Below are positions 1 through 7,751 of a stretch of DNA of 64,000 nt, one piece after another. Made by a program: the position numbers and the translations under genes. Within the stretch, counting starts at the first letter, position 1. Every line of letters begins with the position of its first letter. The DNA is from Apricaphanius iberus. Its lineage: Eukaryota > Chordata > Actinopteri > Cyprinodontiformes > Aphaniidae. The stretch covers positions 124,001-188,000 of the forward strand of contig JAPXFQ010000174.1 in assembly GCA_028564705.1 (NCBI GenBank), in the 5' to 3' direction. A model generated the notes under the pieces. That model had not been told where the DNA came from and searched no databases. It worked only from the letters and a program-made list of their open reading frames with translations.

Positions 1-146
1 GCAGGGCTAATCCGGAGCACCTACTATAATAGAAAACAGGTTAGTGCTTGAATTGACAGCACATCATGCAGTTGGGGAGAAGTAGGAGAGAAAGTAGGAA
101 CAGACCCTAATAATGTCCTCCAACAGCCTAGCCTAAAGCAGCATAG

Positions 147-167
147 CTACTAACATTAACCTGTCTC
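147..167. repeat. Left copy of a 21-bp direct repeat flanking the 28S fragment
   Basis: A 21-base string beginning 'ctactaacattaacctgtc' occurs here and again, identically, at 680-700. The two copies bracket the 28S rRNA fragment. They could be a target-site duplication or a local duplication within the low-complexity LINE 3' UTR. Confidence 0.8.
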
Positions 168-205
168 CTAGCTACTAGGAGACCTGGCTACCAACACTCT
201 GTCTG

Positions 206-595
206 AGTCCTCCTGATCGAGGCTCAGCCCGTGGACGGTGTAGGGCCGGTAACGGCCCCCGTCATGCCGGGGTCTTCTCGGAGTCGGGTTGTTTGAGAAT
301 GCAGCCCAAAGTGGGTGGTAAACTCCATCTAAGGCTAAATACCGGCACGAGACCGATAGTCGACAACTATCTTAAGGAAAAATAGACAGAACTGAGAGGA
401 CAGAGTTGAAGAGGGCGAGAAACGTTTAAGAGATAAACGGGTGGGGTCCGCACAGTCTGCCCGGGGGATTCAACCCGGCAGGTAATGGGCGGCCGCACTG
501 TGCGGGAGGATCCCCTTGAGGGACCTCTCTCCGGCGCTGGCTGGCCCCTGGGGGCAGCATTTCTTCCGCGGCGGTAAGCCGCGACCGGCTCCGGA
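206..595 (+). pseudogene. 28S rRNA fragment (D1-D2 region) inside the L2 3' UTR
   Basis: From about 206 the plus strand follows the 5' part of vertebrate 28S rRNA. It contains 'gatcgaggctcagcccgtgg', then 'ggagtcgggttgtttgagaa', 'ggtggtaaactccatctaag', 'ataccggcacgagaccgata', 'gtaaacgggtggggtccgc' style core sequence, and finally 'gcgaccggctccgg' near 581-594, where the match stops. The segment spans the conserved core around D1 and a short D2. The well-conserved stretch at about 363-450 carries many substitutions and small gaps relative to what I remember of fish 28S, so this is a non-functional copy. It lies antisense to the LINE that surrounds it. L2-type 3' UTR sequence is recognisable on both sides. 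Confidence 0.88.
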
Positions 596-679
596 TCTTT
601 ACCTGGCTTACATTAATCTATCTCTACCTAGCTACTCTACCTCTTCCTATCTCTTCCTAACTTTTGACACTCTGCCTGA

Positions 680-700
680 CTACTAACATTAACCTGTCTC
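680..700. repeat. Right copy of the 21-bp direct repeat flanking the 28S fragment
   Basis: Identical to 147-167. The surrounding DNA (601-735) is itself built from related short motifs such as 'cctatct' and 'ctacctg'. A tandem-duplication origin is therefore as likely as a target-site duplication. Confidence 0.8.
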
Positions 701-748
701 TTCCTATCTACCTGTCTGACCTGACTCTAACTACCTATAAACATATCT

Positions 749-3286
749 CTAACTGTAAGCTTTGTCAAAGAGGAAAGTTTTTAGCCTAGTTTTAAAGATA
801 GACAAATTGTCTGCTTCACGAACCAACCCTGGGAGCCGGTTCCATAGGAGGGGAGCCTGATAGCTGAAAGATCTGCCACCCATTCTACTTTTAGAAATCC
901 TAGGAACTACCAGTAAACCTGCAGTCTGAGAGCGAAGGTCTCTGTTAGGAACATATGGAACAATCAGGTCTCTTATGTATGATAGAGCTAGATTATTAAG
1001 GGCTTTATATGTCAGAAGGAGGATCTTGAATTCTATTCTAGATTTTACTGGGAGCCAGTGAAGAGAAGCTAAAACAGGGGAAATGTGATCTCTTCTTTTA
1101 ATATTCATCAGAATCCTAGCAGCAGCATTTTGAACTAACTGAAGACTTTTAATTGTATTCTGTGGACTACCTGATAATAGACAGTTACAGTAATCCAGCC
1201 TTGAAGTAACAAAGGCATGGACTAGTTTTTCAGCATCACTCCTGGACAGGATGGTTCTAATTTTTGTAATATTCCTAAGGTGAAAAAAGGAAATCCTAGA
1301 GACTTCTTTAATGTGAGATCTAAATGACATATCTTGGTCAAAAATGACACCGAGGTTTTTTGCTTTATTACTGGAGGCTAATTTAATGCCGTCCAGGTGA
1401 AGGGGCTGACTAAGTAGTTTCTTTTTCAGAGCTTCTGGTCCAAAGACGACAACTTCTGTTTTATCAGAATTTAGAAGCAAGAAGTTTAGAGTCATCCAAG
1501 TTTTTATGTCTTCCAGACATGCCTGTAGTCTACCTAACTGATTGGATTCATCAGGATTTATGGATAGATATAGCTGTGTATCATCTGCGTAACTATGGAA
1601 TTTTATCCCATGCTGCCTAATTATTTTACCAATAGGAAGCATATATATAGTAAAGAGAATCGGCCCAAGCACTGAACCCTGTGGTACTCCGCAAGTAACT
1701 ATTGAGGTTGAGGAAGATCTATTGTTTACCTGAACAAACTGAAATCTGTTAGACAAATAAGATTTAAACCAACCTAGTGCTGTTCCTATTATACCGACAC
1801 TTTGAAGCCTTTCTATGAGAATATTGTGATCAACAGTGTCAAAGGCAGCACTGAGATCTAACAGGACCAGAATGGTCACCAGTCCATTGTCTGAGGCTAT
1901 GAGAATATCATTAGTAACCTTCACCAGAGCTGTTTCAGTGCTGTGATGAGCTCTAAAGCCTGACTGAAACGTCTCAAACAGCTCATTATTGTTTAAATGC
2001 TCACATATCTGGTGTGCAACTATTTTCTCAAGAATTTTAGATAAGAAGGGAAGATTAGATATCGGTCTATAGTTAATTAAGTCGTTTTGATCAAGAGAGG
2101 GTTTCTTAAGTAGAGGTTTAATTACAGCAATCTTAAACTCCTGTGGTACATATCCATTGACTAAGGATAGATTCATTATATTTAAAATTGGAGCAGCGAT
2201 CAGAGGGAAAACTTCTTTTAAGAGTTTAGTTGGGATTGGGTCTAAAACGCAAGTTGAAGGTTTAGATGAAGCTAATAATTTTAGTACATCACAAAGTTCG
2301 GCTGCATTAAAGCAGTTTAAGCATATATTAGGTTCCACCATTTTTGAGGCTGCCTCATTAACTAAGGAGGAAGCAAGCATATTGGGAAGGTTCCCAATTA
2401 TCTTATTCTTTATGGAGTCTATTTTATTTATAAAGAATTGCATGAAGTCGTCACTGCTTAGAGCTTGGGGAATGGTTGGTTCGATAGAGCTATGATCCTG
2501 TGTGAGTTTGGCAACTTTATTAAAAAGAAACCTAGGATTATTTTTATTCTCCTTGATTAAAGATGAATAATATGCTGTTCTAGCTGTGTGAAGGCTCTTT
2601 TTATATAGCAATAAACTATTTTTCCATATTAAAAAGGAATCATGTAAATGCGTGGAGCGCCATTTTCTCTCTAGTTTTCTAACATTCTGCTTTAGGGTAC
2701 GTAGCTCTAAATTAAACCAGGGAGTTAATCTTCTATGGCTAGCCACCTTCCTTTTCAAGGGGGCAACTTTGTCTATTGCCCGACGCAGGGAGGAATTAAC
2801 GCTATGAACTAAAATGTCAAGTTGTGAGGGGTCACGAGTTAAATCACTGTTTTCTGTTCTGCATTTATAAACTGAGGAAATTAAAGTTGGAAGAGCTTCT
2901 TTAAAATTTGCTACAGCGTTGTCTGATAACGTTCTGGTATAATGAAGTTTTCTTTCAGGTTTGATATGATCCATTAGAGTAAGTTTAAAAGTGATAAGGA
3001 AATGATCAGACAGGATAGGGTTATGTGGAAAGACTGTTATTTCTTCACAGTCAATGCCATAAGACAGCACAAGATCTAAAGTGTGGTGACAAGAATGTGT
3101 TGGTCCCTGCACATTTTGAGTAAAGCCTATTGAGTCTAGGATAGTCTTAAAAGCTGTATTTAGACTATCACTTTCATTATCAACATGAATATTGAAGTCT
3201 CCGACTATAATGACTTTATCAGTGTTTAAAACTAAGTCAGATAGAAAATCTGAAATCTGATCTAAAAATTGAGAATAAGGTCCTGG
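749..3286 (-). CDS. L2 LINE ORF2, downstream part: end of endonuclease, reverse transcriptase, C-terminal domain
   Basis: An open frame of about 846 codons ends at 749. It begins with the second half of the APE-type endonuclease, with GDFNIHVD carrying catalytic Asp and Asn, then the THSCHHTLDLVLS block and SDHFLITF with the catalytic His. The reverse transcriptase follows, with SAAFDTVDH (motif A), GVPQGSVLGPILF (motif B) and SYADDTQLYL (motif C, catalytic Asp pair). The C-terminal block HWLPVKSRI...APLLWNRLP is typical of L2/CR1-group LINEs. No stop or frameshift is seen. The first half of the protein lies at 7752-8330. Removing the 4,460-bp LTR element plus one 5-bp duplicated target leaves the two parts in the same frame, so the gene was open when it was hit. 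Confidence 0.9.
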   Translation of the reverse strand, partial: PGPYSQFLDQISDFLSDLVLNTDKVIIVGDFNIHVDNESDSLNTAFKTILDSIGFTQNVQGPTHSCHHTLDLVLSYGIDCEEITVFPHNPILSDHFLITFKLTLMDHIKPERKLHYTRTLSDNAVANFKEALPTLISSVYKCRTENSDLTRDPSQLDILVHSVNSSLRRAIDKVAPLKRKVASHRRLTPWFNLELRTLKQNVRKLERKWRSTHLHDSFLIWKNSLLLYKKSLHTARTAYYSSLIKENKNNPRFLFNKVAKLTQDHSSIEPTIPQALSSDDFMQFFINKIDSIKNKIIGNLPNMLASSLVNEAASKMVEPNICLNCFNAAELCDVLKLLASSKPSTCVLDPIPTKLLKEVFPLIAAPILNIMNLSLVNGYVPQEFKIAVIKPLLKKPSLDQNDLINYRPISNLPFLSKILEKIVAHQICEHLNNNELFETFQSGFRAHHSTETALVKVTNDILIASDNGLVTILVLLDLSAAFDTVDHNILIERLQSVGIIGTALGWFKSYLSNRFQFVQVNNRSSSTSIVTCGVPQGSVLGPILFTIYMLPIGKIIRQHGIKFHSYADDTQLYLSINPDESNQLGRLQACLEDIKTWMTLNFLLLNSDKTEVVVFGPEALKKKLLSQPLHLDGIKLASSNKAKNLGVIFDQDMSFRSHIKEVSRISFFHLRNITKIRTILSRSDAEKLVHAFVTSRLDYCNCLLSGSPQNTIKSLQLVQNAAARILMNIKRRDHISPVLASLHWLPVKSRIEFKILLLTYKALNNLALSYIRDLIVPYVPNRDLRSQTAGLLVVPRISKSRMGGRSFSYQAPLLWNRLPGLVREADNLSIFKTRLKTFLFDKAYS
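3282..3286. repeat. Left 5-bp target-site duplication (CCTGG)
   Basis: CCTGG directly precedes the 5' LTR and is repeated at 7747-7751 directly after the 3' LTR. Five bases is a usual length for LTR-element integrases. One copy restores the endonuclease reading frame. Confidence 0.85.
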
Positions 3287-3617
3287 TGTCATGATCCGTC
3301 CCTGTCTGTGTTGTTTATTCCTCCTTGTTTCCTCCCAGTCTGTTTTAGTTACTTAGTCCTAGTTTGTTTCACCTGTTGTCTTATTAGTCCTCCCTGTGTT
3401 TTCTGCCTCTGCTCCCAGGTGTTCCACGTTTCCTGATTACCCTCCCCACAGTATATATACCCTTCTGTGTCTGTCTGTCCTCGTCGGGTCGTTGTTGTCG
3501 TTACCTCCCCTAGTTCTCTGTGCTTCTCGTCTGTTTTTTGGACAATTAATAAACATGGGCCGTAAGAGCCACAAACGCCGCTCCGCATCTGGGTCCTCCT
3601 TGAGCCTAAACATGACA
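3287..3617 (+). repeat. 5' LTR
   Basis: A 331-bp repeat with a 7-bp terminal inverted pair TGTCATG/CATGACA. It contains TATATATA (3452-3459) and AATAAA (3548-3553), so U3, R and U5 can be placed roughly. It looks identical by eye to 7416-7746, which argues for very recent insertion or recent gene conversion between the LTRs. Confidence 0.92.
3452..3459 (+). promoter_or_regulatory. TATA box of the 5' LTR
   Basis: TATATATA lies within 'cagtatatataccc' in the middle of the LTR, where a U3 promoter is expected. Transcription would then start near 3480-3490. The same box occurs in the 3' LTR at 7581-7588. Confidence 0.6.
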
Positions 3618-6600
3618 GTACGACCCGACCAACTGGACCCAGCGGAGTACCAACACACTGACGATGAATGGAGGAGACTGATCAATTGGAGCGTAAGTCA
3701 AGGACTCTATTCAGACTCACCTTTTTGTGGATCGCGGCTGGCCCTCTGTCCGCCCGGAGTTGGGCCCCGTCGTCGTGAGGGGGGCGGCCTCCCCGCTCCT
3801 TGGGTTTTGGGCCATCGTGTCGCTCCTAAGCGCCCTCCTGGGAACACGGCTGCTGTTTCCCCAGCATTTCTCCTTGCCTCCATGTATGACGATTCGGAGG
3901 AGGAGGATGACGGTTTCCCGGATTTCTTTTCGGACTCCCTGGATGACGAGCTGGACTTCTGCAGCGGCGCCCAGGGTGCGCCGGTTTCTCCACGGCTTTC
4001 CGCCTCCTGGTCCGGCCGGTCGTCCTCCCTGGCCCCTTCCACCGGTCCTCCACCTGTCTCCGGTCCCTCTGAGGCTGGTCTTCGTCCTGCTTCTCGGCGT
4101 CGAGGGAGGAGGCGTCGCCGAGCTGCTCCATCTTCGCTTCAGGGGAGCTCCGCTTCCTCCTGCCGCCAGCAGCCAGTTTCGGGTCTGCCTCCTCAATCCC
4201 TTCGGCACCACCGGGTGTCGGTCTGTTCCCAGCCAGCCTGTCCTCGTCCACCTCTGCCGGTCTCGGCTCGCTGTCCTCCGCCGCAGGGGAGCGCGGCTTC
4301 CTCTCTCCTCTCTCTGGAGCGGGCCGCCCCTGGTGGCACTTCGGTGGCGGATGCTTGCCCCGGCGTCCAGCCTTCTGTTTCGAGCTCTCGGCCGCTGCAG
4401 TCCTCTTCCGCGGTCGCTTGCTCGGTGCGTCCGGCCGCGGGGCTTCACGCTGGCACCGGTGGAGGTGGCGCCATCTGGCGGCCGTCGACTGAAGCGGACT
4501 TTGAGGTGTTGTTTGGGGAATTCAGGAATGACTCTGGGATGCTTGAGAGCATCTTTGAACTCTATTATGAGTTCGTTCGGAACAAAGGAAAGAGTTCCGT
4601 AAGGAATGTTGAGCCCAGGTCCCCTGTGGAGACTGTATTTGAGCGCTCTTCAGAGGCTCACCTGGAACCCCGGTTCCGAGTTCCCTCCGAGGGCGTCCAG
4701 ACGGATGCGCCTCGGCTCCGAGATTCCTCCGAGGGTGTTCTGGAGAACACGCCTCGGGTTCCTGATTCCTCCGAGGGTGTTCTGGAGAACACGCCTCGGG
4801 TTCCTGATTCCTCCGAGGGTGTTCTGGAGAGCACGCCTCGGGTTCCTGATTCCTCCGAGGGTGTTCAGGAGAGCACGCCTCGGGTTCCTGATTCCTCCGA
4901 GGGTGTTCTGGAGAACACGCCTCGGGTTCCTGATTCCTCCGAGGGTGTTCTGGAGAACACGCCTCGGGTTCCTGATTCCTCCGAGGGTGTTCTGGAGAGC
5001 ACGCCTCGGGTTCCTGATTCCTCCGAGGGTGTTCTGGAGAGCACGCCTCGGGTTCCTGATTCCTCCGAGGGTGTTCTGGAGAACACGCCTCGGGTTCCTG
5101 ATTCCTCCGAGGGTGTTCTGGAGAGCACGCCTCGGGTTCCTGATTCCTCCGAGGGTGTTCTGGAGAGCACGCCTCGGGTTCCTGATTCCTCCGAGGGTGT
5201 TCTGGGGAGCACGCCTCGGGTTCCTGATCCTCCGAGGGTGTGGAGCACGCCTCGGGTCCTGATTCCTCCGAGGGTGTTCTGGAGAGCACGCCTCGGGTTC
5301 CTGATTCCTCCGAGGGTGTTCTGGAGAGCACGCCTCGGGTTCCTGATTCCTCCGAGGGTGTTCAGGCGAACACGCCTCCGGTTCCTGATTCCTCCGAGGG
5401 TGTTCAGGCGAACACGCCTCCGGTTCCTGATTCCACCGAGGGTGTTCAGGCGAACACGCCTCCGGTTCCTGATTCCACCGAGGGTGTTCAGGCGAACACT
5501 CCTCCGGTTCCTGATTCCACCGAGGGTGTTCAGGGGAACACGCCTCTGGTTCCCGACTCCGCCGAGGGTGTTCAGGGGAACACGCCTCTGGTTCCCGACT
5601 CCGCCGAGGGTGTTCAGGGGAACACGCCTCTGGTTCCCGACTCCGCCGAGGGTGTTCAGGAGAACACGCCTCTGGTTCCCGACTCCGCCGAGGGTGTTCA
5701 GGGGAACACGCCTCTGGTTCCCGACTCCGCCGAGGGTGTTCAGGGGAACACGCCTCTGGTTCCCGACTCCTCCGAGGGTGTTCAGGAGAACACGCCTCTG
5801 GTTCCTGACTCTTCCGAGGGTGTTCAGGCGAACACCCCTCCGGTTCCTGATTCCACCGAGGGTGTTCAGGCGAACACGCCTCCGGTTCCCGACTCTTCCG
5901 AGGGTGTTCAGGCGAACACGCCTCCGGTTTCCGACTCCGCCGAGGGTGTTCAGGAGAACACGCCTCCGGTTCCTGCCTCTCCCGAGGGTGTTCAGGGGAA
6001 CACGCCTCCGGTTCCTGCCTCTTCCGAGGGTGTTCAGGGGAACACGCCTCCGGTTCCTGCCTCTTCCGAGGGTGTTCAGGAGAACACGCCTCCGGTTCCT
6101 GTCTCTTCCGAGGGTGTTCAGGGGAACACGCCTCCGGTTCCTGCTTCTTCCGAGGGTGTTCAGGAGAACACGCCTCCGGTTTCCGACTCCGCCGAGGGTG
6201 TTCAGGAGAACACGCCTCCGGTTCCTGCCTCGTCCGAGGGTGTTCAGGAGAACACGCCTCCGGTTCCCGACTCCGCCGAGGGTGTTCAGGAGAACACGCC
6301 TCCGGTTCCCGACTCCGCCGAGGGTGTTCAGGAGAACACGCCTCCGGTTCCTGCCTCGTCCGAGGGTGTTCAGGAGAACACGCCTCCGGTTCCTGACTCC
6401 GCCGAGGGTGTTCAGGAGAACACGCCTCCGGTTCCTGCCTCTGCCGAGGGTGTTCAGGCGAACACGCCTCCGGTTCCTGCCTCTGCAGAGGGTGTTCAGG
6501 CGAACACGCCTCCGGTTCCAGACTCTGCCGAGGGTGTTCAGGAGAACACGCCTCCACCGTTCCACGCCGCCGGCCTCCAAGGCTCAAGGTTCCACGCCGC

Positions 6601-7565
6601 CGGCCTCCAAGGCTCAAGGTTCCACGCCGCCGGCCCCCAAGGCTCAAGGTTCCACGCCGCCGGCCCCCAAGGCTCAAGGTTCCACGCCGCCGGCCCCCAA
6701 GGCTCAAGGTTCCACGCCGCCGGCCTCCAAGGCTCAAGGTTCCACGCCGCCGGCCCCCAAGGCTCAAGGTTCCACGCCGCCGGCCCCCAAGGCTCAAGGT
6801 TCCTCGTCGTCGGCCTCCTCGTCTGACGGTTCCTCGTCGCCGGCCTCCTCGTCTGACGGTTCCTCGTCGCCGGCCTCCTCGTCTGATGGTTCCTCGTCGC
6901 CGGCCTCCTCGTCTGCTGTTTCCTCGTCGCCGGCCTCCTCGTCTGCTGTTTCCTCGTCGCCGGCCTCCTCGTCTGTTGGTTCCTCGTCGCCGGCCTCCTC
7001 GTCTGTTGGTTCCTCGTCGCCGGCCTCCTCGTCTGTTGGTTCCTCGTCGCCGGCCTCCTCGTCTGTTGGTTCCTCGTCGCCGGCCTCCTCGTCTGTTGGT
7101 TCCTCGTCGCCGGCCTCCTCGTCTGTTGGTTCCTCGTCGCCGGCCTCCTCGTCTGTTGGTTCCTCGTCGCCGGCCTCCTCGTCTGTTGGTTCCTCGTCGC
7201 CGGCCTCCTCGTCTGTTGGTTCCTCGTCGCCGGCCTCCTCGTCTGTTGGTTCCTCGTCGCCGGCCTCCTCGCCTGCTGATCCCTCGCCGCCGGCCGCCAC
7301 GTCATGGGTCTTCTGGGGACTGTGGTTTTGTCCCTCCGTCCTGGACCCCCTCCTCCCGCCCTGGCTTGAGTTTCCTACTTGGTGCGCCAGGTGGCGCACC
7401 TTGAGGGGGGGGTACTGTCATGATCCGTCCCTGTCTGTGTTGTTTATTCCTCCTTGTTTCCTCCCAGTCTGTTTTAGTTACTTAGTCCTAGTTTGTTTCA
7501 CCTGTTGTCTTATTAGTCCTCCCTGTGTTTTCTGCCTCTGCTCCCAGGTGTTCCACGTTTCCTGA
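3555..7565 (+). CDS. Long repetitive open frame of the LTR element, function unknown
   Basis: The ATG at 3555 lies inside the 5' LTR, two bases after the AATAAA. The frame stays open for 1,336 codons and stops at TGA 7563-7565 inside the 3' LTR. Order of parts: a basic N-terminus starting [13 protein letters not shown]; a non-repetitive region of about 300 residues rich in Pro, Ser and Arg; a short block with IWRPSTEADFEVLFGEF near residues 310-330; then tandem repeats. The first repeats read EGVLENTPRVPDSS, 14 residues each. After a unit with a net 7-base loss (5226-5262) the same DNA is read in another frame as PPRVF-type units. Ten-residue units STPPAPKAQG and SSSPASSSVG follow. I recognise no known domain. 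It could be a relic of gag or a packaging/structural filler, and whether it is translated cannot be told from sequence. Confidence 0.5.
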   Translation: MGRKSHKRRSASGSSLSLNMTVRPDQLDPAEYQHTDDEWRRLINWSVSQGLYSDSPFCGSRLALCPPGVGPRRREGGGLPAPWVLGHRVAPKRPPGNTAAVSPAFLLASMYDDSEEEDDGFPDFFSDSLDDELDFCSGAQGAPVSPRLSASWSGRSSSLAPSTGPPPVSGPSEAGLRPASRRRGRRRRRAAPSSLQGSSASSCRQQPVSGLPPQSLRHHRVSVCSQPACPRPPLPVSARCPPPQGSAASSLLSLERAAPGGTSVADACPGVQPSVSSSRPLQSSSAVACSVRPAAGLHAGTGGGGAIWRPSTEADFEVLFGEFRNDSGMLESIFELYYEFVRNKGKSSVRNVEPRSPVETVFERSSEAHLEPRFRVPSEGVQTDAPRLRDSSEGVLENTPRVPDSSEGVLENTPRVPDSSEGVLESTPRVPDSSEGVQESTPRVPDSSEGVLENTPRVPDSSEGVLENTPRVPDSSEGVLESTPRVPDSSEGVLESTPRVPDSSEGVLENTPRVPDSSEGVLESTPRVPDSSEGVLESTPRVPDSSEGVLGSTPRVPDPPRVWSTPRVLIPPRVFWRARLGFLIPPRVFWRARLGFLIPPRVFRRTRLRFLIPPRVFRRTRLRFLIPPRVFRRTRLRFLIPPRVFRRTLLRFLIPPRVFRGTRLWFPTPPRVFRGTRLWFPTPPRVFRGTRLWFPTPPRVFRRTRLWFPTPPRVFRGTRLWFPTPPRVFRGTRLWFPTPPRVFRRTRLWFLTLPRVFRRTPLRFLIPPRVFRRTRLRFPTLPRVFRRTRLRFPTPPRVFRRTRLRFLPLPRVFRGTRLRFLPLPRVFRGTRLRFLPLPRVFRRTRLRFLSLPRVFRGTRLRFLLLPRVFRRTRLRFPTPPRVFRRTRLRFLPRPRVFRRTRLRFPTPPRVFRRTRLRFPTPPRVFRRTRLRFLPRPRVFRRTRLRFLTPPRVFRRTRLRFLPLPRVFRRTRLRFLPLQRVFRRTRLRFQTLPRVFRRTRLHRSTPPASKAQGSTPPASKAQGSTPPAPKAQGSTPPAPKAQGSTPPAPKAQGSTPPASKAQGSTPPAPKAQGSTPPAPKAQGSSSSASSSDGSSSPASSSDGSSSPASSSDGSSSPASSSAVSSSPASSSAVSSSPASSSVGSSSPASSSVGSSSPASSSVGSSSPASSSVGSSSPASSSVGSSSPASSSVGSSSPASSSVGSSSPASSSVGSSSPASSSVGSSSPASSSVGSSSPASSPADPSPPAATSWVFWGLWFCPSVLDPLLPPWLEFPTWCARWRTLRGGYCHDPSLSVLFIPPCFLPVCFSYLVLVCFTCCLISPPCVFCLCSQVFHVS
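4640..6555 (+). repeat. Tandem array with a 42-bp unit
   Basis: About 44 units of 42 bp start from the regular unit at 4722, with degenerate units from about 4640. The core is 'tccgagggtgttc' followed by 'acgcct' and 'ggttcc'. Variants are grouped in blocks: GTTCTGGAGAACACGCCTCGG units first, then GTTCAGGCGAAC, GTTCAGGGGAAC and GTTCAGGAGAAC units. Such block homogenisation is expected from unequal exchange or slippage. One unit (5226-5262) has lost 7 bases net. Because 42 is a multiple of three and the unit lacks stops, several frames on both strands stay open. Confidence 0.95.
6560..6799 (+). repeat. Tandem array, 8 copies of a 30-bp unit
   Basis: Eight exact-length 30-bp units with core 'ttccacgccgccggc' and 'aaggctcaagg'. 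They differ at one position (CCTCCAAGG versus CCCCCAAGG). In the long open frame they read STPPASKAQG or STPPAPKAQG. Confidence 0.95.
6800..7309 (+). repeat. Tandem array, 16 copies of a second 30-bp unit plus one degenerate copy
   Basis: Units of 30 bp with core 'ttcctcgtcgccggcctcct' and 'cgtctgttgg'. The first five units vary (GACG, GATG, GCTG), later ones are almost uniform, and the last (7280-7309) is degenerate. In the long open frame they read SSSPASSSVG. The shared length and GCCGGCCTCC core suggest this array and the 6560-6799 array have a common origin. Confidence 0.95.
7381..7400. repeat. Perfect hairpin next to the polypurine tract
   Basis: GGTGCGCC and GGCGCACC form an 8-bp perfect stem around the 4-base loop AGGT. 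It sits two bases before the polypurine run that precedes the 3' LTR. It could be an RNA structure acting in plus-strand priming or 3'-end processing; that role is inference. Confidence 0.75.
7403..7412 (+). promoter_or_regulatory. Polypurine tract (plus-strand primer)
   Basis: GAGGGGGGGG, then TAC, then the first base of the 3' LTR at 7416. A purine run at this place is the usual primer for plus-strand DNA synthesis in LTR elements. The three-base gap may mean that reverse transcription trims the end. Confidence 0.75.
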
Positions 7566-7746
7566 TTACCCTCCCCACAGTATATATACCCTTCTGTGTC
7601 TGTCTGTCCTCGTCGGGTCGTTGTTGTCGTTACCTCCCCTAGTTCTCTGTGCTTCTCGTCTGTTTTTTGGACAATTAATAAACATGGGCCGTAAGAGCCA
7701 CAAACGCCGCTCCGCATCTGGGTCCTCCTTGAGCCTAAACATGACA
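7416..7746 (+). repeat. 3' LTR
   Basis: By eye identical to the 5' LTR over 331 bp. It supplies the stop codon of the long internal frame (7563-7565), and its AATAAA at 7677-7682 would end the transcript. Confidence 0.92.
7677..7682 (+). terminator. Poly(A) signal of the 3' LTR
   Basis: AATAAA in 'ttaataaacatggg'. It is the 3' LTR copy of the signal at 3548-3553 and lies about 90 bases after the TATA box, which fits a short R region. Confidence 0.6.
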
Positions 7747-7751
7747 CCTGG
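7747..7751. repeat. Right 5-bp target-site duplication (CCTGG)
   Basis: This is the partner of 3282-3286 and confirms the outer edges of the LTR element. Confidence 0.85.

Larger units (their letters stand above)
3287..7746 (+). mobile_element. Non-autonomous LTR retrotransposon (Gypsy-type features) inserted in the L2 ORF2
   Basis: Two 331-bp direct repeats (3287-3617 and 7416-7746) begin TGTCATG and end CATGACA, and I see no difference between them by eye. The 5-bp target CCTGG is duplicated at 3282-3286 and 7747-7751. A polypurine run (7403-7412) lies three bases before the 3' LTR. The LTRs carry a TATA box and AATAAA in the plus orientation. The 3.8-kb interior has one long repetitive open frame but no protease, reverse transcriptase, RNase H or integrase motif, so movement must depend on enzymes of another element. 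The polypurine run followed by TACTGTCA resembles the 3' end of fish Gypsy elements as I remember it. No primer-binding site adjoining the 5' LTR was identified. Confidence 0.88.

Noticed and set aside
206..595. Functional rRNA gene
   Set aside because: Only part of 28S is present, it is diverged in normally invariant core sequence, and it is embedded in a LINE 3' UTR.
2157..2495. Plus-strand 112-codon frame
   Set aside because: It is antisense to the intact reverse transcriptase ORF and reads as a shadow.
3618..3660. tRNA primer-binding site right after the 5' LTR
   Set aside because: The sequence GTACGACCCGACC does not begin with TGG or match a tRNA 3' end that I can name, so no primer-binding site was assigned.
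4650..6797. Large minus-strand open frames across the LTR element (for example 4650-6797 and 6538-7305)
   Set aside because: They are the antisense reading of stop-free repeats. No start context, domain or non-repeat part supports them.
4640..7309. CRISPR-like or satellite array because of regular spacing
   Set aside because: The units are contiguous coding-type tandem repeats without unique spacers, inside an LTR element in a vertebrate genome.
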